From: Prorocentrum cordatum
Taxonomy: Eukaryota; Sar; Dinophyceae; Prorocentrales; Prorocentraceae
Direction of reading: 5' to 3'
Assembly (NCBI GenBank): GCA_963575745.1
Contig: CAUYUJ010008113.1
Location: 948,320-1,012,319 of the forward strand
DNA length: 64,000 nucleotides
Of this stretch, positions 44,050 to 54,783 are shown piece after piece (position 1 is the stretch's first letter; every line of letters starts with the position of its first letter). Both the position numbers and the translations under genes were made by a program. The notes under the pieces are model-generated. The model was not told where the DNA came from. It made no database searches and saw only the letters and a program-made list of their open reading frames with translations.

Positions 44050-44560
44050 TGTTCGGGGCCCTGCTCTACACTACCGTGCGGTCAAGAAGCTCATCGCGCT
44101 AGCTGTAAGGTCACATGGGCGGTCTCACCAATCTCGTCGTGCTTCTCCGGAGCTGAGTCCAGGATAGAGCTCGAGAGGATGTTCACCCTTGGCGAACTAG
44201 GCACCGAATCAAAGCGTTTGTGGATTCGGATTCCCGCAGGCGGCAACGACGTCGGATAGCCCAAGTGGCTCGACGATTGCTTGTCCATTCGCCGTCACGG
44301 GCGACTGCGGCGTGAGCCCGCTCGCGAAACGTCGCACATCGCGATGACATGCTCGACATACCTGAACAAACAACGCTCCAGCTCGCAAGTCTCGAGAATA
44401 TACTGACATAGATACATCAGAACTGAATCAATTAATAATAATGTGTGTGGCGCCAGGGTGCCGGTAGCATGCGCGACGCGCTTTGAAGTAGCACAGAAGT
44501 ACGGCATCGCGCTATTCATGCGATGGGCTGTGTAGTAAGAATAACAGCCTGCTTTCAAAG
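44050..44560. other. Lower-GC unique sequence, no gene assigned
   Basis: Noticeably more AT-rich than its neighbours. A minus-strand VCRACH occurs near 44345, but no other cytochrome c feature is seen. No clear exon. Confidence 0.4.
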
Positions 44561-45034
44561 CTTGACGGCCCAAGAGGCCTCCGAGAGGTCCTCCAGGAGG
44601 GCCTGAAGAGGCTAAAATCATTGATACTATTTTGGTGTTTTTAGGTTTGTCGTATTTGCTCCTTTTCGGTTTTCCGATGACCCAAGACGGCCCAAGAGGC
44701 CCTAAAGATCGCCCCCACAGCGCCCAAGAGGCATTCACGATGGCCTCAGGACTGCCCAAGACAGCGCGAAGAGGGCACAAAGACGACCCAAGAGGCCTCC
44801 AAGACTCCCAAGATGGCCTCTAGGACGGCCCTGGAGCATTCCAAGAGGGGCCCAAATCGGCCTAGAAAGGCACCCGAAACGGCTTCCGACGGCGTCAGAC
44901 GGGCCAGGAGCCCACCAAAATGGCCGAAGTTGGCTCGAAGCCGGCCCAAGACGGCCAAAGAGGCCTCCAAGAGGGCCTCCAGGAAGGCCAGAAAAGGCCC
45001 AACACAATGGTTTTCCTGAGGTTGTTTGTTTAAA

Positions 45035-45102
<68 letters not shown>

Positions 45103-48100
45103 GATATAAGGTTTTGATATTTGCTTCTCGTCGGCCTTCCGACGGCCCGAGACGGCCCAAGATCCCCAAAGATCACCCAAAGATCGCCCAAGAGACCTCC
45201 AAGATGGCCTCAGAACGGCCCAAGAGACACAAAGACGGCCCCATGACCCAGGAGGCTTGTAAGACGCCCAAGATGGCCTCCAAGACGGCCCTGGAGCATT
45301 CCAAGAGGGCCCCAAGACGGCCCAAAGATGCCCCTCAAACGGCTTCCGACGGCGTCGGACGGGCCAGGATCCCACCAAAACGGCCGAAGATGGCCCTCAG
45401 ATGGCCCAAGACGGCCCAAGAGGCCTCCAAGAGGGCCTCCAGGAAGCCCGAAAAGGCCAAAAACATTGATTTCCCCAGCGTCTTCGAAGGATTGTGGCAT
45501 TTGCTTCTTTTCGGCCTTCCGACAGCCCGAGACGGCCCAAGTACCCCCAAAGATCTCCCAAGAGGCCCAAGACTGCCCCAAGAGGCCCCCGAGACGGCCC
45601 AAGAGGCCTCGAAGACGCTCAAGATGGCCTCCAAGACGGCCCAAGAGCCCTCCAAGACGTCCTCCAAGAAGGCCCGAAAGGGTCAAAATGGCCTCCAGAC
45701 GGCCAAGATGACCTTCAAGATGCCCACGTGTTCCCCGAAGGCTTTCCAAACCCATTCGGGGAACACATGGTCCGATAGCTTGGCAGGTCTGGCCTCAACG
45801 TTTGGCCACACTGGCGCTTCCAAAGAGGCAGGGGGCGGCGGTGTTTCGCCGTAGGCGTCTTCGATCCGCCGCCCCCTGTTGATTCATCGCAGGGGTGCCT
45901 GGCGTGTTTCCACTCTTTCGCTTTTGGTTCTTTTCCAAAAGGACGCCTCCTGAGGTTTCGGCCCGTCCCGCCGGAGATGCGTAACGTGTGGTTGCAGAGG
46001 GTGTTTCGGCTCCAGACGGCTCCAAGATGGCCTCCAAGATGGTCAAGATGGCCCAAGATGGCCTCCAAGTTCGTCCAAGATGGTCCAAAATGGCATCGAA
46101 GACGACCCAAGAGAGTCCAAGATGCCCCCAAGTTCGCACAAGAAACCTCCAAGACGGCCCAGGACGGCGCAAAGGGCCTCCAAGAGGCCTCCAAGACGGC
46201 CCAAGAGGCCTCGAAGAGTTCCTCCAGGACGTCCCGAAGAGGTTAAAATAAGTGTTTGTGTCAATGGTTTTTGAAGGATTTTGGCTTTTGCTCCGTTTCG
46301 GCCTTCCGACGGCTCAAGACGGCCCAAGAGGCCAGCAAGATCGCCCCTAAGAGCGCCCAAGAAGCCTCCAAGATTGCTCCAGGACGCCCCAAGATGTCCC
46401 CAAGATGGCCCAAAGAGGGCCCAAAGACGACCCACGAGGCCTCGAAGACGCCCAAGATGGCCTCCGAGACGGCCACAATGGCCCCAAGTGGGCCCAAGAA
46501 GGCCCCTAGATGTTTCCAAGACGGCCCAAGATGCACCCAAGACTGCCCAAGATGGCCCAAGACAACCCAACACCTCCCAACAGGCCGCCAAAACAGTCCA
46601 AGAGAGCCCAAAGAGGCCCCAAAAGAGAGCCCCAAGAGGCCAACATCATTGTTTCGCTGTAGGTGTTTGAAGGATCAGGGGGGCTGCTCGTTTGCGGCCT
46701 TCCGACGGCCCACGAGGCCATCAAGATTACCCCGAGAGCGCCCAAGAAGCCTCTAAGACTGCCCCAGGATGGCCCAAGAGAGGTCTTCAGGACAGCTCAA
46801 GATGGCCTTTAAGACGGTCACGTTGGCCCAAGATGGCATCCAAGATGGCCCAAGATGGCCTCCATGTCCGCCCAAGATGGTCCACGATGTCCCCAAGACG
46901 GCCCAAGAGAACCCAATATGCATTCAAGTTCGTCCAAGAAGTCCCCAAAACGGCCCAAGATGGCTCCAACATTGCCCTAAGACTGCCCAAGAGAGCCCAA
47001 AGAGCCCTCCAAGAGCTCCACCAGGAAGACCCGAAAGGACGACATTCATAGATGTTCCTCTTGTGGCCTCCAAGATGGCCCCATGACAGCCCAAGAGATT
47101 CCCGAAAGGGCCCCAAGATGCCCCCAAGATGGCCCAAAGAGGGCCCAAAGGCGGCCCAAGATGGCATCCAAGACGGACAAGATGGCCTCCAAGATGCCTC
47201 CAAGTCGGGCGAGAAGGCCTCCAAGACAGCGAAACGTGCCTCAAGATGCACCCAAGACGGGCCCCAGATGGCCTCAAGACTGCCTTAGACTGCCCAAAAG
47301 GCCCGTAAGAGGCTTCCACGACGGCCCAGGAGACCTTCAAGACGTCCTCCAGGAAACCCGAAAACTCAGAAACCACCTGGTCCGATAGCTCGCCCGACTC
47401 CGTGTTTCCCGAAAGCTTTCGAAACCCACTCGGGGAACGCGTGGCCCGATGGCTTGGCTAAGCTGAAGCCCAGCTTTCGGCCTCGCAGTCGCTTCAAAGG
47501 CGGGGGGCGGCTGCCAAGGGCGGGCCAGTCCCACTCCTCAGAATCCGCCGAACACTGGCGCTTGTCCAGCACGCTCGACCGCTCGGAATCCCGTCCTTGG
47601 CGGCAGGCGGACCAAAAAATCTCCTACTGGACTTGCGAGTTGCTACCCCTCCCCCACCTCTCCCTCCTGCATCTTGTCCCCGCGCACTCCTCCCATCCCG
47701 CCTCTCCTCTTCGCGTGTTCATTTTTCCTCTCCTCACCCGCCTGCTGCTGCGGTTCCTCCTCCTCCTCCTCCTCCTCCTCCTCCTCCTCCTCCTCCCCTT
47801 GCAGGGCATGTACTTTTTGTCCTCGAGTGAGCTTGGTCCAAAGTTGGTCATGATGTGCAGAGAGAGAGGGAACGAGAGATACACGTAAACTAGGACAGGG
47901 AGGCAGAATAACAAAAATCCGCTACTGTGCCTCCCTGGCAACTTGACGCGTGGTAGAATGCCAAGTGCTGTCTCGAACGGTTCCTGTACTCTTTTAAGGG
48001 GCACCCACCTCCTCTGGACCCGCCTCGCTGCGGCCATGCCCCCGAGGGCCCCGAGTCGCCGAACGATCGCTCGAAGACGCCCAAGATGGCCTCATGATGG

Positions 48101-48360
48101 CGCAAGAGGCTTGCAAGGCGCCCCCACAGGCAAAACTCATTTTAGATTTGTTGTAAGAATTTGGGCGGTCTCGCCTCTCCGGCTTCCGACGTTCCAAGAC
48201 GGCTCAAGAGGCCCCCAAGACCACCCCAAGACAGCCCAAGAGGCTTCCAAGAGGGCCCCAAGACAGCTCAAAAACGACCCAAGACGGCCCAACAGGCGCC
48301 CGAGACGGCCCCAGGAGGCCCCCAGGAGGCCCAAACATTGCCTCCGAAAGGCACCCCCGA
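44560..48360 (+). repeat. AAGACGGCCCAAGAGGCC array with higher-order repeats
   Basis: Degenerate units of about 9-12 bp (GGCCCAAGA, CGGCCTCCAAGATGGC). At larger scale the anchor TTTGCTTCTTTTCGGCCTTC plus CGACGGCCCGAGACGGCCCA recurs near 44665, 45120, 45495, 46290, 46690 and 48170, each following a unique-looking 40-70 bp with a GTTTTTGAAGGATTNTGGC-like part, so the higher-order spacing is about 375-460 bp or multiples. Interruptions: CT/TA microsatellite 45033-45110, non-repeat DNA 45725-46010 and 47355-48050. Long Ala/Lys/Pro-rich frames are repeat shadows. Confidence 0.85.
45725..47470. repeat. Duplicated spacer TTCCCGAAAGCTTTC...ACTCGGGGAAC
   Basis: 45729-45850 and 47403-47530 share GTTTCCCGAA(A/G)GCTTTC, AAACCCA(T/C)TCGGGGAACNC, TGGTCCGAT-GCTTGGC and TCTTTCAAAG-GCNGGGGGCGGC parts. 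The stretch contains a hairpin (TTCCCGA...TCGGGGAA). It bounds a section of the AAGACGG array. Confidence 0.65.
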
Positions 48361-48439
48361 GAGGCCTCCCATGAGATTCCGACGAACGCCCACAAAGCTT
48401 ACAACACACAACCCACGCACGGTGGTTGGGCTTAGAGTG

Positions 48440-48442
48440 AAA

Positions 48443-48476
<34 letters not shown>

Positions 48477-48552
48477 ACGCACACGCACACGCGCACGCGC
48501 ACGCGCACGCGCACGCGCACGCGCACGCGCACACACACACACACACACACTC
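48440..48552. repeat. (CA)n and (CACGCG)n microsatellite
   Basis: CA dinucleotides grading into ACGCGC and back to CA, then CTCTCT. Confidence 0.97.
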
Positions 48553-48559
48553 TCTCTCT

Positions 48560-49310
48560 TTCGTCGGCAACTAGGCAGGATCACCGCACATACATACATA
48601 CACACATACCTGTTTGCGTCGGCCGCTAGGCGGAAGGCGACTGCTCCAGCGGATAGGCAACAAAGAACACGCTGCATGCAAATGAAGGCCGCAATGCACG
48701 GAGAAGGTAGAGTCCCAGCGCGACAGGAAGTGAGGAAGCCGGGCCCACTCAGGCGAGCCGCCGGCCGCGGCACGGGAATCGCCGAGGGGGGGAACCAGCG
48801 TCGGCACTGAGCTGCAGTGAGCTGCACTGAGCTGAAGCTGGGGGGGGAGCAACCCAGCAGACTGGGCGGCCAGTGGGGGAGCACCACAAGGGAATCAGAG
48901 ACTCGACCCAGTGAACTGGTAGGCGCGGCCCCAGGGATGAGCCATAACGCCGAGACCTGGGGGCCTACGAGGCGCGGCGGGGGGCGAGAGGCAGAAGCGG
49001 GCAGGCGCGAGAACGCCAAACGGGCGCCACCGTGGCCCAGCGAGCAACGGGGCGGGCGACCCAGACAAGGGCCCATTCCTGGGGAGCGGCGCGGAGCAGA
49101 GGCCGCCAGAAGAAGGCGGGCCAGCAGACCGAAGGGGGCGGGCAGAGGGCCGAGACCAGGGGGCCTGCGAGGCGCAGGGCATGGGCGCGGGGCGGCGACG
49201 ACTCAGCGATGCGCCAAATGCAGCAAACGCGAGCCGGTGGGCGAAGGAAACAGGAGGGGCCACGCCAAATGGGAGAGCGCCGGGCCCAGGGAGAGCAGGA
49301 GGCAGGGCGA
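48560..49310. other. No gene recognised
   Basis: GC-rich with GAGGCGCGGCGGGG- and AGCTGCACTGAGCTG-type short repeats (48805-48840). GTTTGCGTCGGCCGCTAGGCGG at about 48611-48632 resembles TTGCGTCGGCGGCTAGGC at 49409-49427, both next to CA microsatellites. Confidence 0.5.
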
Positions 49311-49312
49311 GC

Positions 49313-49316
49313 GCCA

Positions 49317-49372
<56 letters not shown>

Positions 49373-49408
49373 CACACATATAGATATATATATATATATA
49401 TATATATA
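49313..49408. repeat. ACGC / AC / TA microsatellite
   Basis: (ACGC)n 49313-49358, (CA)n to 49378, then ATATAG and (TA)n to 49408. Confidence 0.97.
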
Positions 49409-49558
49409 TTGCGTCGGCGGCTAGGCAGAGTGGCTGCGCTGGCGGAAGGGGCAAATGCTGGTCGAACAAACACGCACTGATACACGCGCACGGATATTGA
49501 GAGAGAGACAGAGAGAGGGAAGGAGGGAGTGCGACATCGAGATACAGAAAAGGTGCAT

Positions 49559-49765
49559 GCATGCACGTGCTCCCCCACCCCCGTCGCGGAGCAAGGGGAA
49601 GGGAGGGCTGCTCTTTTTCTTGAGCAAAAGAGGGCTGCAGGATTTCGGGTCTTCGCCCAGACAGTTTGATTATATTTGGATATACTCGTATACATATATA
49701 AACAAAAAGCGCAAGCTTCCCAGCACCCCTCTTCGGGCGCAGGGAAGCGGCTCGGCCTCCAGCCG
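49559..49765 (-). repeat. Putative 3' LTR remnant
   Basis: Direct counterpart of 56258-56470. Shared blocks are GCACGTGCTCCCCCACCCCC, CGTCGCGGAGCAAGGGGAAG and CCCCTCTTCGGGCGCAGGG with an AT-rich stretch between them. Ends are not sharply defined. Confidence 0.55.
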
Positions 49766-49889
49766 AGAAGCGCGAGCAAGGCACCAGCTTTGTGGTCCCT
49801 TCCGCGGGCCTTCCGCCGGACTCCCCGCGGGCCCTCAGCCCGTGCGCGGGTCTAACCGCCGTGGGCAGGCGCGGGACGAACCGCAGCCT

Positions 49890-50414
49890 CGTCGTTTGCT
49901 CAGCCTCGGCTGTCGCAGCGCTCCCAGCGACAATCCGTCCAGCTCCCTGGGTGGATCAGCTTCGAGCCATCGGGGCGATCTCGGCACTCGCTCTTGAACG
50001 CCTCAATCCACTCCTGCGCGGCCTCAGGACTACCCAGGTCATGTAGGTTGATCCTGATCAGGGGTCCGCGCGTCGTAGCCGCCACTCTCAGCTGCTCGAT
50101 TTACTTGGCCTGGCGATCCGATAGGGCATTGCCCTTCTTGATCAGCCCCATGATCAGGTCGTCTTTGAGACCGCTCACTGCTTCAAATCGACCTCGAGAA
50201 ACGCGTTGAAAAGCCTGTGCCTCGCTCCTCCGTCGCATCGTGCCGGGCGAGGCTCTGCGCCAAGTCCTTGTGCACTCATGGTCTTGACCTCCGTGTCAGT
50301 CCGGGTAGTCAGATAGACGTCGGCGTCTCCAGGAACGGGGTCAACCGCCTCCTGGATGAGGCCCCCCTTCAGGTAGCTCCTCGCGTAGCAACCGCACGCG
50401 CAAACCTTGGACAA
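49890..50414 (-). CDS. Copia pol C-terminal tail
   Basis: Minus frame with DVYLTTRTDTEVKTMSAQG and downstream a helix AAQEWIEAFKSECRDRP at about 50022-49970. It lies after RNase H in a different frame from the RT part, so a frameshift is present near 50400. I associate such segments with the C-terminus of dinoflagellate Copia polyproteins; function unknown. Confidence 0.45.
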
Positions 50415-52110
50415 ACACTGCAGCGATCACCGCGAAGACACCCGTCTGCAGGATGAGCCAGAACTCTTCGCGATCCATGCAGTGGGGCACAAGTGCGGGG
50501 CATACCGGTGCCTGGCCTGGCTCCTCGTGCACCGTCACCTTCTCGCCTGACGCAGAAGTCGCGACTCCCGCGACAACTGCCATCGCGCTCAATCCCTTGA
50601 ACGGTTTCCCGAACATGAGGTTCAGAGTGGCGCAGTGCGTCTCTATCGTCGACCACTCGCCGCACTTGGTGAGCATGTCTGCCGTCAGCTCATTGGCGTC
50701 CTCCTTCAGGAGCTCAAACGCCTTGAGCCGCAGCCGCTCTTGAATCCATAAGTACCTCAGTTCCAGGTGCCTGACCTTGCCCACGCCCACTCTGCTGCAC
50801 ATGCCCCGTCCCGCGGTGCTGCCGCTGTAAACCTTCAGGTCGCAGGGCCTCTGAGTCTCGATCAGGTAGGGATTCCACTGAAGTCCTCCGGCAGTCGCAC
50901 TGCCAACAGCATACATCTCGGGTTCCCCTGGACTTAGAGCCATGGTGCTCAGCGTCACTGAGTAGCAGTCCCATATGTGGTCACCATACCGCACTGCTCC
51001 TCCGCTCGCGGATCGTCTCTGCAATTCGCTTGTAGGGGCCGCCCAATCTGCATCTCCGTCCACGCGAATGCCTCCAGGAGCACCCTGCAAAGGATAACAC
51101 CAGACCAACACAGGCTGACCTTCATAGCACCGCCCAAGCCGCTGAACTCGCGCATGCATCAGAACGTTGGCGTTTGAGACGCGCTGCATCGCGGTCTTGC
51201 TGGCATACATCGTGCCGGACCTGTCCGAAGAGAGGTGAAGTGCCGTGCCTGCTGCACCTACAACTTCCCGGTCTAAGCTGTCTCGTCGTCCTTGTCCTGT
51301 AGCTAGGAGCTGGTTGCACCCTCGCTTCTGTGCCCACGGAATCATGAAATCCACGTGCTTAGGACCCGCTGTCCAAAAGAAGCCTGGATCCTCTGAGCCT
51401 GGCAGCTCGTCGGTGTAGTCGATGATCCTCTTGAGGTAGTTCGTCCACCCAGGTCTTCCAGGACGCAGTCTGGCACTCGCTGTGACCTCGAACTGCTGCT
51501 TCGGCAACTTGTCCAACTCGTCCAGGTGCTCGTCGTAGCCCTCGGCCAGAAGGTCATCTCCGCGGCAGATCGCTGCACTGTCCTCGTCGACGGCAGTGAT
51601 GTTGGGACTCGCTGGAAAATAGGACACGTTGGGTGTCGCCGCCAAGCATTCCCAGTGGCCGTCGTCCATGGTAGTCCGCACCAGCTCCCCCCACATCTGC
51701 GATGCCTTCCCGGCGCCGTTCATGGCCTTCCGCAGCCGCCAGCACCTTCCAGGAGGGCACAGCTCGCGCCCAGGATGAACACAGATCATCACAGCAAGGT
51801 CGGCGTTGAAGAAAGCCTTCTTGACGTCCCAGACCTGGATCATCCGCTTGTGCTCTCCCGTCGAAGTAGGGCTCGATGCGGCGCGGCTTAACGTCGCCCT
51901 TACCATCATGAGCGGCGACGTGCCTTGGTGGTTGTCCTCGCGCACCTCGTGCTTGTTGATCTCCGTCGCTACGAACCTCCACCTGACTCGCCCCCCCTTC
52001 ATGTGGGCTACGGGGAAGCCTCCGATATGCTTGCCGTCGGTCGCCGTCGACGTCGCCACCTCCACGTAGACCCCCTAGTCCTTCATGGCCTGCAGCTCAT
52101 CGTCGCGACC
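50341..52110 (-). pseudogene. Copia reverse transcriptase and RNase H domains
   Basis: The RT begins at about 52110 (ELQAMKD, then an in-frame TAG at 52075-52077, then GVYVEVATSTA). Counting from 52065: GRVRWRFVATE ~25-35, motif A VWDVKKAFFNADL with Asp 80, WRLRKAMNGAGKASQMW ~109-125, motif C RGDDLL with Asp 170-171 (usual YVDDL). RNase H: DGDADWAA with Asp 338/340, ALSPGEPEMYA with Glu 381, then VYSGSTAGRG, where the catalytic Asp of the usual SDS is Gly 415, and HLELRYLWIQERL to LTADMLTK ~433-467. Residues ~535-556 are a hydrophobic stretch (FWLILQTGVFAVIAAVFV), unusual after RNase H. The stop and the lost Asp mean no active enzyme. Confidence 0.88.
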
Positions 52111-53813
52111 CCTTCTGGTGCAGATCTTCGTCCAAGGGTTCTCCAGCGTAGGCCCCACTGGTCGTGCAACTCGGCACTGACCTCAGCCATCTGCTCGATA
52201 TGCTCCTCTTGTGGTTCTCCGAGGTAACCCCTGACCGTGCCGACGTGGCTCATCAGGCAGCGCCTGCATGCACGCTCACCTCGGCGGCACTCCCTCAGCT
52301 GGCACCCCGACGACTGCTTCTCACACCTGTCCGAGCACCTTGAACTTCGCTTCGGGTGTGGACCCCAAATCGGGTCGAAAGTCTCGTCGTAGCCTTCCTC
52401 GCAGACTGCCAATTCACCGACAGAGAGCATACCAATGGTTGCTACTCTCGGCTTCTTGATATCCACTTCGGCCCTTGGTTCTCCTGGGGCACCTCGGTGG
52501 AAGTCGCTCCTGATCTGATCAGGTTCCGTCTGCGTGGCTGTCTGTGCTTCTGCCTCCCCCGGGGCAGGAGGCATGGCCACGTCCTCTGCAGCAGGTGCGG
52601 GCGCTACCGGTACCTCGCTGCTGCTCGACGCCGCTGCTGGCCCAGCTGCTGCCCCAGGCGCGGGGGCCCCCGCAGCCGGGGCTGGCACCGCCACCGTAGC
52701 CACTGGGTGCGCAGGGTCCCCCTCCAACTTCTCGCGCAGGAGGTCGGCCTGGATGGTCTCAAACCGCTGACGGCAGGCTGCCAAATGCGATCCATATCCA
52801 GCGCCACATGTCCTGCAGTCGTCGGTCGGGCCGCGAGCGTCGACCCCGCGCTCCGCGATGTACACGCTGCGTCCGATGGGCCCTGCACTCTCGTCAGGGA
52901 CGTGCTTCCACGGCGCCGCCCTGATGTTCTGGATGAGCTCTGGCTGCCACCTAAACTCCCCCGGCATCCTCCGCGCGGCCCTGACCGTCTGCACGCCGCG
53001 CCCTGGGTCGATCACGAGGTGGGCGTCGTCCAACTCGTTCTTTCCAACCCAGGCCCCTTTCGCGAGGCGGGCCTCCCACTTGCCGCGTCCAGCAGCACCT
53101 CGGGCTGAGCTCCTATGCCAGACGTGCTCGCCCAACTCCGCGATCTCCCCACTGTACTCCTTGCCATGCAGCATATTGTGGGAAGAACCCCCGTGGCTTC
53201 GCGGCTGAAGCGCGGCGATCATCCAGCCCGCCGAGTTGACGAGCCAAGGCGCGATCGGATCCGCCATCTTGATCTCGCACCACAACTTGTGCTCCAGCTT
53301 CAGCTTGTAGGTCCGTTGTAAACCTGCTGCAAGCTTGTTGGCGCCCTCGGCGTAGCCAGCACTCTGCTTGGAGAGAGGCGGTGATCCCCGCGCCAAGGTA
53401 GACTGCGACCTGCGATCTCGAACTGCATTCGCCAGGGCCATCGCGGCAAGCCCCTGGCCCGCCTGCGATGCAACTGCCGTGCGACCCCAGACCTCAAGCA
53501 CAGCTATCAGGAAGGACACCCTGCAGTCATCCAACTCTTGCTTGGCACACAGTGTCGCCTGCGCCAGGATCTTGCAATCGATCACGTTCAGAACCGCAAT
53601 CGCCTGTTCGAGATCTGCTTTCGTTACTAGCGGCTTCTCACGGATGCTGAAGTAGCCTTCTTTGAGCTTGAACTTAGCCGCCAGCTGGTCAGTTCCAACG
53701 TAGACGACGTCGAAAACCACCTTCGGCACTTGCTTCTCGCCCGCTGGCCTCTGCGCGCAGCGTGGACGGTCGTCCGCGCGAGCTCCCACGCACAGTGGGC
53801 GCCAAGGGCGCAA
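52083..53813 (-). pseudogene. Copia integrase domain and linker
   Basis: Minus frame of 576 codons. Residues ~28-40 (VPKVVFDVVYVGT) correspond to the first strand of the rve catalytic core, and ~180-240 (IAPWLVNSAGWMIAALQPRS, GSSHNMLHGKEYSGEIAELG) to the end of the core and following conserved segment, with GKWEARLAKGAWVGK and LVIDPGRGVQTVRAARRM as the typical C-terminal beta part. The HHCC zinc site upstream is not intact. An Ala/Pro/Gly-rich linker (52690-52560) joins it to RT. The frame ends just before RT in another frame, so a frameshift separates them. Confidence 0.75.
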
Positions 53814-53819
53814 AGGTAG

Positions 53820-54780
53820 GCGATGCCCTTCGCGCGCGCCCCCCCCGCAGCACTAGGTCGGCAGGGTGACTTCAGCACTCTCGTCGGCACAGTCGCAGCC
53901 TCGCCCGCCTCTGGGCCGAGAACCCTCGGCAAAGATCCAACTTCTTGCTCAGCTGGGACCTTCCGCGGTAGCGTTTTCCTCGCTGCTGCTACCTGCGCGG
54001 ATTCTGCTTGGGCGCTGCCGTCAATGATTCGATCGTGCTCCGAGTAGTAGTTGGCCGGATGACGTCGTAGAGGTACGAATTCAGCTCCCCAAGGTGGCTC
54101 GATGGCGCAGTTGATGGCCTAGTGACCTGCAGGGCCGCGGAGAACGCTCTGGCCACGCTGCGCCACCGCATCTGCTGCCACAACGGGATACTCCACATCG
54201 GCAACTTCCGATACCCTTCAAGCCAACGACGTTGCTGGCCGTCGGCGCGTAGTTGCACTGGGTCACCTGCGTTCTCGGCACTGCGCTGCTCCGCGCGCCT
54301 AAGTCGAGCATGATGGCACTCCGAAGCGCGGCTAACCGCAGTCGGTCGCTGTCCAGCACCTGCCCCTGCAGGCCCCCGATCTCGAGCAGCGCGGGCCCGA
54401 CCGCAGCTGACTCGCAGCAGCTACAAGGAGTCGAGCTTCGAGTGCTTGCACTTGCCCAGGCAGTGTTCTGCGCACGCCCCGCAGAAGTCCACTCTTCGCA
54501 GTGCCATCTTCTGCCCCTGAACATCTTCTTGCACGAGATGCAGATGAACTCGCGGTACGCGGGCAGGGTGTACTTCCAGTCGATCCTGCGAGTTCGTGCT
54601 TTGTGACCTCGGCCCTCAGTCCCAGCGTCATCTTCGCCCGCAGCCCTCTGCAGACTGGCGAGGCGACGGGCAATGCCACTGCGCTCTCGGCACTGCTGCG
54701 CGCCCCTGGCAGAGGCTGTGCATGCGTCGTCGACCCTGTCGCTGGAGCTACTCTTGATTGCAGCATCCTCTCGAGCTCTT
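53820..54780 (-). pseudogene. Copia protease-proximal region, degraded
   Basis: Between the zinc knuckle and the integrase the three minus frames each contain short coding-like pieces (CISCKKMF at about 54530-54505; SAIMLDLGARSS near 54310; RKLPMWSIPLWQQMRW at about 54218-54171). The aspartic protease signature DTGA was not seen, though LDLGA is in the right place. Several frameshifts are implied. Confidence 0.45.
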
Positions 54781-54783
54781 TCA

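Larger units (their letters stand above)
42232..44050 (+). repeat. Duplicated ~400-bp segment
   Basis: 42232-42600 and about 43700-44045 share the same order of landmarks: CACCC-GGGGG, GTCGGTTTTC-like, CCAGCAGCTGCGCCTCG, CCGAGACC/GTCGAGAGC, then GCCTCTGGCCTTCC..TTCTG and GAAGCC-CGCCGTCCTC and CTCTCCCC. Similarity is moderate with indels; a GGA tract (42418-42460) is present only in the first. Confidence 0.65.

Noticed and set aside
44209-44409. CRACH motif suggesting a cytochrome c
   Set aside because: Only the five-residue CxxCH pattern is present; the rest of the frame has no cytochrome c features (no conserved Met ligand region or flanking helix), and an alternative frame looks equally plausible.
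44560-47400. Ala/Lys/Pro-rich frames (RPKRPPRRPKR...) as a histone-like or HMG-like basic protein
   Set aside because: Explained by the AAGACGGCCCAAG repeat read in different frames on both strands; no stop-free frame extends beyond the repeat into other protein.
46300-48210. GGCTCAAG sequences as further spliced-leader relics
   Set aside because: They lack the CCGTAGCC half and occur as part of the AAGACGG repeat (ACGGCTCAAGACGG).
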